Part shown: positions 1 through 4,870 of the stretch, piece by piece
Layout of the letters: each line of letters opens with the position of its first letter
How positions within the stretch are numbered: the stretch's first letter is position 1
Assembly: GCA_934678915.1 (NCBI GenBank)
Contig: CAKUSF010000134.1
Location: 1 to 5,452 of the forward strand
Length of the DNA stretch: 5,452 nucleotides
Reading direction: 5' to 3'
Source of the DNA: an uncultured Bacteroidales bacterium
GTDB taxonomy: Bacteria; Bacteroidota; Bacteroidia; Bacteroidales; UBA932
Program-made: the position numbers and the translations under genes
Notes under the pieces: generated by a model
Databases searched by the model: none
What the model saw: only the letters and a program-made list of their open reading frames with translations
Told to the model about the DNA's origin: nothing

Positions 1-240
1 CTCCACAGCCTCTCCCCTCTCGCACACCTCGTTGTAACCTACGATTCCCAGATCTGCTACTCCCTGAGCCACGGCCTGCGGGATGTCATCATCCCGTAGG
101 TAGAGGAGTTCCACAGGGAAATTGCTGGATCTCGACAGGAATTTTCGTTTACTGTCATCAACTTCGATTCCTGCCTCTCGTAGCAGCGCAAGGCTTTCAT
201 CACTTAATCGGCCTTTGGCCTGAATTGCGATTCTTAACAT
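1..240 (-). CDS. hisG: ATP phosphoribosyltransferase HisG, N-terminal part (runs off the left edge)
   Basis: HisG condenses ATP with PRPP to give phosphoribosyl-ATP, the first committed step of histidine synthesis, in the cytoplasm. The frame is open for 80 codons from an ATG at 240 and leaves the window without a stop. The product begins MLRIAIQAKGRL and continues with SNFPVELLYLRDDDIP (about residues 39-54) and the stretch VADLGIVGYNEV (about 62-73). These are typical of the HisG catalytic domain of Bacteroidota, where the N-terminal KGRL and the D-L-G-I-V-G loop help form the PRPP/ATP site. In that phylum the enzyme is usually the long form of roughly 280 residues with a C-terminal regulatory domain, but that part is not visible here. 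The gene follows a leader peptide and intrinsic terminator at 257-387, so it is probably the first structural gene of a his operon continuing leftward. There is no Shine-Dalgarno sequence before the ATG, as is usual in this phylum. Confidence 0.93.
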   Translation of the reverse strand, partial: MLRIAIQAKGRLSDESLALLREAGIEVDDSKRKFLSRSSNFPVELLYLRDDDIPQAVAQGVADLGIVGYNEVCERGEAVE

Positions 241-256
241 TTGTCGTTCGTTTTAT

Positions 257-291
257 AAAAAAGGCCCGCAACCTACACGGAAGCGAGCCTT
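257..291 (-). terminator. Intrinsic terminator of the his attenuator, ahead of hisG
   Basis: Read on the minus strand, the arm AAGGCTCGC (291-283) pairs with GCGGGCCTT (269-261) over nine pairs, one of them a U-G wobble, around a 13-base loop. The descending arm ends in a run of six T (262-257), the standard form of a Rho-independent terminator. It lies 16 bp before the hisG start and after the leader peptide stop, so it would end transcription before hisG. It has no coding gene of its own to terminate other than hisL, which supports an attenuator role. Confidence 0.88.
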
Positions 292-352
292 GATTTAAAT
301 ATCCTTTAAGAACAGATACCAACAACAAAGTCACCCCCGGATTAAGCGGTGA
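278..352 (-). promoter_or_regulatory. Antiterminator and pause-hairpin segments of the his leader RNA
   Basis: Three RNA segments can pair in mutually exclusive ways. Region 1 (UCACC, 352-348, within His codons 12-13) pairs with GGUGA (335-331). Region 2 (CGGGGGUGA, 339-331) pairs over nine contiguous positions, three of them wobbles, with region 3 (UCGCUUCCG, 286-278). Region 3 includes the inner four bases of the 5' arm of the terminator at 257-291. A ribosome stalled on the early His codons would cover region 1 and free region 2 to pair with region 3, breaking the terminator. A ribosome that reaches the hisL stop, which lies inside region 2, would block this and let the terminator form. 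The pairings are read by eye and folding energies were not computed. Confidence 0.7.
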
Positions 353-387
353 TGAAGATGTAGGTGGATGTGATTAAACTGTCTCAT
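331..387 (-). CDS. hisL: Histidine leader peptide, 18 codons with five His
   Basis: The open frame ATG (387) to TGA (331) encodes MRQFNHIHLHLHHRLIRG. Histidine is at positions 6, 8, 10, 12 and 13, which is 5 of 18 residues and far above normal use. The peptide itself probably has no function; translation of its His codons would sense charged tRNA-His. The position supports this: it starts about 11-14 bases after the likely transcription start, and its stop codon lies 39 bases before the first arm of an intrinsic terminator that precedes hisG. The stop codon sits inside the segment able to form an antiterminator. No Shine-Dalgarno sequence is seen, as is normal for the phylum. The symbol is used by analogy with the enterobacterial his leader; the sequence itself is not a homologue that I recognise. 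Confidence 0.87.
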   Translation of the reverse strand: MRQFNHIHLHLHHRLIRG

Positions 388-405
388 TCTATCTATTCAA
401 CAAGG

Positions 406-435
406 CAAATATCGGAATAATATTCTAAAAAGCAA
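406..435 (-). promoter_or_regulatory. Bacteroidota-type promoter of the his leader and operon
   Basis: On the minus strand the -7 element is GATATTTG (413-406), one base from the Bacteroidota consensus TAnnTTTG. A TTG (435-433) lies 19 bases upstream and fits the -33 element. The predicted transcription start is near 398-401, just before hisL. Two direct copies of AAAAATTC on the plus strand (437-444 and 449-456) make the DNA immediately upstream strongly AT-rich, which could act as an UP-like element. This rests on consensus match and position only. No convincing terminator was seen between the porin stop at 503 and this promoter, so some read-through from the porin cluster is possible. Confidence 0.62.
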
Positions 436-502
436 GAAAAATTCGATTAAAAATTCATGTGCTATTTCTCCGACTTGATATTTTCAATCCTCTTTGGGCA
501 CA

Positions 503-1822
503 TCAGAAGGAGTATTTCACTATTCCCAAGACGCGATGGCTAATGATATTGTGAGGGTCGCCAAACGCTAAACCACGCAGACTCAGAGCATTCACATCTC
601 CGTACCTGACGCATGTGCCGTTATATTCCAAAGCAATTGACAATCTTTCCAGATTAAATGCCACTGCCGGTGCCACGCGTACTATTCCGCGAATATTCTT
701 GAACCCTCCCTCAAAAAAGTAGATGTTACTAAGGACCACCTTATCGTCAAATAGTCCCGTAAGAAGATCGTGAGTAGAGCCTAATGCTTTCATTCCTCCC
801 GCCATGAACATAATCTGCCATTGATCCCCGTAGGATGTCGAGAAGAAAGCATTTATGGAACGGAGCGGGGTGTACTTGTAGTCAAGCGGATCACTTTTAT
901 CGTAAAGAGCGTAGCCTCCCATCAGACGTAGATGATCGCCACCGGAAGCCAGAACAGCCTTTGCATTGATCTTGAAAAGTCCTTTGGAATATTCCACATA
1001 CCCCATAGGGCTCAGCATTGAGATCCTGTCTTTAACTTCAGCACCTTTGTAATAGTAACGCCCGTCTTCAAGAGTTCTCCAACGCGGCTTAAGGCTAAGG
1101 AAATCAACTCCTGCCCTTGCAGTGAAATGTTTTGTCGAGAATGAAAGTCCTGCATAAAGTTCCGGAATCAGGCCATACTTTACATAATCCGCAGATGCCC
1201 CTTGCGGACCTGTTGGAGTAAATTCCGCTGGATACAAAGCCCCAACGGTAAAAGTAAGCTTGTCAAAGAACGATGCGTTCAACATCAATTGAGGACTTCT
1301 AGAGTAAGGGTTGAATGGAGAGCCTCCTTCGTAGCCTACCGTGAAAGGCATTCCCTCGGACATTGGATGCCATGCATGGCCTACTTTAACAGAGGTAGAA
1401 CTAAGGAACTTCCCCAAATCCTCCCAATTCAAACACACATAGGCTTCCCTAAGACGAAGAGATGCGGACTGTTTGTTCAAGAGGTAGAAATCTGTCTCTA
1501 GTTTACCTTTAACATTGAACGAGCCGTACTGGAAACCGGTAAGGTTGAATCCTAAACGAGTTGTAATCGAGGACAGTTTCAAGGATGGATTATACCAGAT
1601 GTCATAGCCATCCTTGTTGAGTTCACTGTCGTAAGGAATGTAATAGAACAAGTCTTCAGAGTCGGTCTTGACTTCACGGGCGTCAAATGAGACACCCGTG
1701 CGGAAGAAGCCATAAGGCTCCAGATGATTGGTAAGCTTTACCAAATGACTTTGAGCGCCCAATGGCAAATTGAACAGAAGCATGGCTACAGCCAGTGCCA
1801 GAGTTTCAGATATTCTTTTCAT
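503..1822 (-). CDS. DcaP-like outer-membrane porin, second tandem copy
   Basis: A complete 439-residue protein, predicted to be a beta-barrel channel in the outer membrane. It has an N-terminal signal peptide (basic MKR, hydrophobic core about 7-20, likely cleavage near GAQ at 22-24). The rest is rich in alternating aromatic and small residues, typical of barrel strands, and the C-terminus VKYSF ends in the Phe expected for outer-membrane insertion. It is a clear paralogue of the porin at 2036-3310. Shared landmarks in the same order are FYYIP (59-63), the ETDFY segment (109-113), LRLREAYV (122-129), GHAWHPM (148-154), YSRSPQ (173-178), a GPQGASADY stretch (205-213), RAGVDFLSLKPR (236-247) and VKDRISML (263-270). 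The family resembles the DcaP / Bacteroidota porin group. Dicarboxylate preference is inferred from that family and from the nearby DASS transporter. It lies after a 158-bp palindrome that may reduce or uncouple its expression from the first porin. The ATG at 1822 puts the signal peptide at the very N-terminus. Confidence 0.85.
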   Translation of the reverse strand: MKRISETLALAVAMLLFNLPLGAQSHLVKLTNHLEPYGFFRTGVSFDAREVKTDSEDLFYYIPYDSELNKDGYDIWYNPSLKLSSITTRLGFNLTGFQYGSFNVKGKLETDFYLLNKQSASLRLREAYVCLNWEDLGKFLSSTSVKVGHAWHPMSEGMPFTVGYEGGSPFNPYSRSPQLMLNASFFDKLTFTVGALYPAEFTPTGPQGASADYVKYGLIPELYAGLSFSTKHFTARAGVDFLSLKPRWRTLEDGRYYYKGAEVKDRISMLSPMGYVEYSKGLFKINAKAVLASGGDHLRLMGGYALYDKSDPLDYKYTPLRSINAFFSTSYGDQWQIMFMAGGMKALGSTHDLLTGLFDDKVVLSNIYFFEGGFKNIRGIVRVAPAVAFNLERLSIALEYNGTCVRYGDVNALSLRGLAFGDPHNIISHRVLGIVKYSF

Positions 1823-1839
1823 AGCATCATGTTTCTTAG

Positions 1840-1997
1840 AAGCTGTTTTGAATTGTTTGTTTGAAGGTTTGAGAGTGAAAAACTTCAGGTTCGACCGCTT
1901 CTTCCAAGGAGGATAGCTGTGCTATCTGACTGAAGAAGCGGGAAGAAAATGAAGATTTTTCACCTCAAAGAACATTTCAAACAAATCAAAACAGCTT
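1840..1997. repeat. 158-bp MITE-like palindromic element between the two porins
   Basis: The segment is an imperfect palindrome almost from end to end. The terminal inverted repeats begin AAGCTGTTTTGA (1840-1851) and end TCAAAACAGCTT (1986-1997), and they continue to about 20 bp with one mismatch. Further in, TGAAAAA-CTTCA near 1875-1886 mirrors the opposite arm. CCGCTTCTTC (1895-1904) pairs exactly with GAAGAAGCGG (1932-1941), and the tip is GATAGC-TGT-GCTATC (1912-1926). The pentamer CTTAG directly flanks both ends (1835-1839 and 1998-2002), which looks like a target-site duplication. It carries no gene. The structure fits a non-autonomous miniature element. It would also make a very strong hairpin in the porin mRNA and could act as a processing site, stability element or partial terminator. 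No matching transposase is in the window, so the mobile origin is inferred. Confidence 0.8.
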
Positions 1998-2035
1998 CTT
2001 AGTCAAGGCCGACACCTCAACTTGTTTAAAAAAAA

Positions 2036-3310
2036 TTAGAAGGTAAATTTAACCAGGGCCTGAATACGGTTGTTGGTGATCCAGTGGAGGTTGTCCTCGG
2101 CAAGGCCGTTGGCACCGATGTACTTCACATCACCGACTGTCTTGTAGTCACCGTACTGCACGCTCGTGAGTTCATATTCAAGACCAATCGCAAACTTGCC
2201 GATGTTGTGGATCACGGTAGGAGTGAGCCTGTACATCTGGTTCAGGTTCGAGAAGCTGTTCTTGCTGAAATAGAGGTTGGCGGCAGGAGCGTAGCCATCC
2301 TTGGCTCCGTAAAGGTCATCCTTCGTTCCATAATTCTTCACATAACCAGCGAAGAGGATCCACTGGGTCTTCTTGCCGTACATGAAGCTGGCCCATGTCG
2401 AGGAGTTGCGGGTAGATGTATATTCATAACTTACACCGTCAGACTTGACTCCTGAAATTCCGTAGCCACCGTTGAGATTGACATGCTCACCTGCCTCAGC
2501 GAAGACAGTCTTTACTTTGACTGAGAACAGACCGCTCTTGTACTGCCCGTAGAGGAATGGAGTGAGCGTGGTAATGCGGTCGGTCACCTTGACCGTGCCG
2601 TTGTTGTTTCTCGGTTTGATAGAAAGCATGTTCACACCTGCCCTAAGGAGGAGGTTATCGTTCTTGTAGTTCAATCCGAGGTAGATCTCCGGAGTGCAGC
2701 TATACTTGATGTAGTTAGCTGAAGCACCGTTAGGTCCAGCGGAAGTGTACTGCATCTGCCAGATGGCTGATCCGGTCAAGGACAATGCATCACTGAAATT
2801 GTAGTCCAACTTCACTTGTGGAGTGCGGCTGAACGGTCCGAAAGGTGCACCTGTGTTGAGGGAGAATACATCCGGCATGTCAGCGGCCATAGGATGCCAG
2901 GCCTGACCGGCTGTTACCAACCAGTTATTCTTTCCGATAGTGACGTAAGCCTGACGAAGGCGGAGGACAGCTGTTCCAGTAACACCAGAAAGTCCGTTGT
3001 AGAAGTCGGTCTCGATCTTGGCGCCCATCTTGAAGCCGTCATATTCATAACCTGTCACATTGAGTCCGATGCGGGATGTAATAGCCGCAAAACGAAGGGA
3101 GTTCTGCTCGTTCAGATCAACGTCTCCTTTCATGTTCTCGTCCTTTGGAAGGTAGTAGAAGAAATCTTCTGTACCAGCCACACTTTCACGGGTGTCGAAA
3201 GCATAGTAATTTCTGATAAAGCCATAGAGACTAATCTTAGGACTTGTCTCCTGCGCTGCAAGAGTGGTGCACATTGCCAAAGCGGCAAGTGAAGTGATGA
3301 TTTTGTTCAT
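2036..3310 (-). CDS. DcaP-like outer-membrane porin, first tandem copy
   Basis: A 424-residue predicted outer-membrane beta-barrel channel. The start is placed at ATG 3310 because a clean signal peptide begins there (MNK, hydrophobic 4-19, cleavage near the AAQ at 18-20). The open frame continues 88 codons further upstream, but that part overlaps the end of the transporter gene in another frame and reads as low-complexity Ser/Arg, so it is not coding. An in-frame ATG at 3340 would only add ten residues before the signal. Landmarks are YGFIRNYYAFDTRE (29-42), FFYYLPKDEN (50-59), LRLRQAYV (116-123), GQAWHPM (135-141), FSRTPQ (160-165), GPNGASANY (192-200), LSIKPRNN (229-236) and the C-terminal KFTF ending in Phe. 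These match Bacteroidota proteins usually described as DcaP-family or putative porins. The neighbouring DASS carrier supports small carboxylates as substrates, by inference. Spacing to the transporter (85 bp) suggests a shared transcript, and no TAnnTTTG promoter is seen in the gap. Confidence 0.87.
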   Translation of the reverse strand: MNKIITSLAALAMCTTLAAQETSPKISLYGFIRNYYAFDTRESVAGTEDFFYYLPKDENMKGDVDLNEQNSLRFAAITSRIGLNVTGYEYDGFKMGAKIETDFYNGLSGVTGTAVLRLRQAYVTIGKNNWLVTAGQAWHPMAADMPDVFSLNTGAPFGPFSRTPQVKLDYNFSDALSLTGSAIWQMQYTSAGPNGASANYIKYSCTPEIYLGLNYKNDNLLLRAGVNMLSIKPRNNNGTVKVTDRITTLTPFLYGQYKSGLFSVKVKTVFAEAGEHVNLNGGYGISGVKSDGVSYEYTSTRNSSTWASFMYGKKTQWILFAGYVKNYGTKDDLYGAKDGYAPAANLYFSKNSFSNLNQMYRLTPTVIHNIGKFAIGLEYELTSVQYGDYKTVGDVKYIGANGLAEDNLHWITNNRIQALVKFTF

Positions 3311-3341
3311 TTTAATAACTACTAACTTATTTTTATGCATT

Positions 3342-3379
3342 GAGAAGCTGCCTTGGTTCAGACCCCAAAACAGCTTCTC
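3342..3379. repeat. Intergenic hairpin sharing its end motif with the 158-bp palindrome
   Basis: GAGAAGCTG (3342-3350) and CAGCTTCTC (3371-3379) form a perfect 9-bp inverted repeat, with an inner TTGG/CCAA stem in the 20-base spacer. The right arm with its flank, CAAAACAGCTTCT (3366-3378), is identical over 13 bases to the right end of the large palindrome at 1840-1997. It lies in the 85-bp gap between the DASS gene and the first porin. No T-run follows it on the minus strand, so it is not a normal intrinsic terminator. It may be an internally deleted relative of the larger element, or an RNA hairpin that adjusts porin expression relative to the transporter. Confidence 0.7.
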
Positions 3380-3395
3380 TGATAATACTAAATAA

Positions 3396-4847
3396 TTACT
3401 GTGCGAAAGGGAAGATCTTGGTGAGCCAGAAGAATCCGAAGATGAATCCGACAACACCGATGATGATGCCGACCTTAGCCATATCCTTCGTCTCGACAAG
3501 TCCGGTCGAAGCCGCGATGGCGTTCGGAGGTGTAGAGATAGGGAACAGCATGGCGATGGATGCGCACACAGCAATGAATATGATCATGGCTTGAGTTCCT
3601 CCCATTGCAATGAATGCAGCATTGTTGGCAGCGGCAGGATCAGCCATACCCTCAGCGACGACGATAAGGATTGGGATAAGCAATGCAGCTGTTGCGGAAT
3701 TGCTGATGAAGTTCGAAAGGAAGTAGCAGACGAAACCTGCGACAACCAGAACCAGAATCACGGACATCGAGCCGAACGGAATCGCTGTGATGAGAACCTT
3801 CGCGAGACCAGTGTCCTGTAGGAGATAGCCGAGTGCAAATCCTCCGGCCACGAGCCAGAGAACGGACCAGTTGATTTCCTTGATTTCCTCCTTTCCAAAA
3901 AGGCCTGTAGCCGTGAATACTCCGAGAGGAATAAGAGCCACAACGTTGGAACTGATGTGATGAAGCTGCTCGGTCGCCCAAAGGAGAATCGTGATGATGA
4001 AAGTAGCCCATACAAGCTTGCTCTTCCAATCCTTCTTCTTGTCGTTCGCAGGAATTTCAAGCACGAGTTTCTGGGTCTTGAACGGGAAGAACACGAGGAG
4101 AAGAATCCAAGCGAGGAGAATCATGATGATCACGTAAGGAATCATGTGGATGCACCAGTCACCGAAAGAGACATCTATGCCGGCCTGCTCAAGATAACCT
4201 TTTGCTGTAGCATTCGGCGGGGTTCCGATTGGGGTTCCTATACCGCCAAGGTTGGCAGCTATTGGAATCGACAGCGCAAGGCCGATCTTTCCTTTGTCAT
4301 CGCTCGGAAGCTTCGAGAGCACCGGAGCAAGGAAAGCAAGCATCATGGCTGCAGTCGCGGTGTTGCTCATGAACATTGAGAACACTGAGATGATGACAAG
4401 GAATCCTAGGAGCACCATCTTAGGCTTAGTTCCGAAGATGCTGAGCAGGGATTTAGCCAGTGTGACATCAAGTCCGAATCTTTCGGCCATAATCGCAAGC
4501 ACGAATCCACCGAGGAACAGCATGACAACCGGATCAGCGAAAGATGACATTATCTTTTTGTAGCTTACCAGCTGACCGAACTCAGGATTGCAGAAGAAGC
4601 CTAGTCCCTTGTCAGAGACAGTCAGCAGAGCCACCACGATGATCATCACAGAAGTCGCCCAGTTAGGGATGATTTCAAACATCCACATCAAGGCAGCGAA
4701 CACAAAGAGAGCAATCACACGCTGCTGCACAACAGTCAGAGCGTCGATGCCAAAGAAAGAGGTTGGAACACACCACAAGAAAAGTGTGACCAGAAGAACG
4801 ATTGGCAGAAGTACACCGTACTTCACATTGAATTTCTTTTCAGCCAT
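3396..4847 (-). CDS. DASS/SLC13 (INDY-type) di/tricarboxylate transporter
   Basis: A full-length 483-residue inner-membrane protein of the divalent anion:sodium symporter family. Members move succinate, malate, fumarate, citrate or sulfate, as sodium symporters or as exchangers. It shows the family's inverted-repeat layout. The first half has SNTATAAMM (161-169) followed by GTPIGTPPN (204-212). The second half has SNSATAALL (382-390) followed by ISTPPN (437-442). In VcINDY the SNT motifs and the adjacent prolines/glycines bind the carboxylates and sodium. Here the second motif is SNS rather than SNT, a conservative change. About a dozen hydrophobic segments are visible, with a charged cytoplasmic-looking loop at 265-277. 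The ATG at 4847 gives the normal family length. The gene begins 23 bp after the M49-like gene and is followed by two porins, suggesting one operon. Whether it imports carboxylates or exports succinate cannot be told from sequence. Confidence 0.92.
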   Translation of the reverse strand: MAEKKFNVKYGVLLPIVLLVTLFLWCVPTSFFGIDALTVVQQRVIALFVFAALMWMFEIIPNWATSVMIIVVALLTVSDKGLGFFCNPEFGQLVSYKKIMSSFADPVVMLFLGGFVLAIMAERFGLDVTLAKSLLSIFGTKPKMVLLGFLVIISVFSMFMSNTATAAMMLAFLAPVLSKLPSDDKGKIGLALSIPIAANLGGIGTPIGTPPNATAKGYLEQAGIDVSFGDWCIHMIPYVIIMILLAWILLLVFFPFKTQKLVLEIPANDKKKDWKSKLVWATFIITILLWATEQLHHISSNVVALIPLGVFTATGLFGKEEIKEINWSVLWLVAGGFALGYLLQDTGLAKVLITAIPFGSMSVILVLVVAGFVCYFLSNFISNSATAALLIPILIVVAEGMADPAAANNAAFIAMGGTQAMIIFIAVCASIAMLFPISTPPNAIAASTGLVETKDMAKVGIIIGVVGFIFGFFWLTKIFPFAQ

Positions 4848-4870
4848 TTCAGTAGTATTGATTATTAATT

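Noticed and set aside
436..502. Terminator for the porin cluster between 503 and the his promoter
   Set aside because: Only weak symmetry (TGTGC/GCACA with a long spacer) and a direct AAAAATTC repeat were found; no GC-rich stem followed by a T-run.
1819..1830. Three-codon mini-ORF (ATG ATG CTA TGA) whose stop overlaps the start of the second porin
   Set aside because: Such tiny frames arise easily by chance, and nothing else supports translational coupling here.
2028..2035. Run of eight T on the minus strand right after the first porin stop, as a terminator
   Set aside because: No GC-rich stem directly precedes it; the nearest symmetry (GGTTAAATTTACC) gives only about three pairs.
2251..2260. 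AGAAGCTGTT inside the first porin gene as another copy of the palindrome end
   Set aside because: It is a 10-base match within clearly coding sequence, with no partner arm nearby. It is most likely chance, and it cautions against over-reading the shared motif elsewhere.
3311..3574. 88-codon N-terminal extension of the first porin, overlapping the DASS gene
   Set aside because: It reads as Ser/Arg-rich low-complexity sequence, is antiregister to the clearly coding DASS C-terminus, and would bury the signal peptide that starts at 3310.
3340..3594. Plus-strand open frames opposite the transporter and porins (for example 3340-3594, 2816-3292, 3957-4379)
   Set aside because: They lie fully antisense to strongly supported genes, show no recognisable domain, and have the composition expected of shadow frames.
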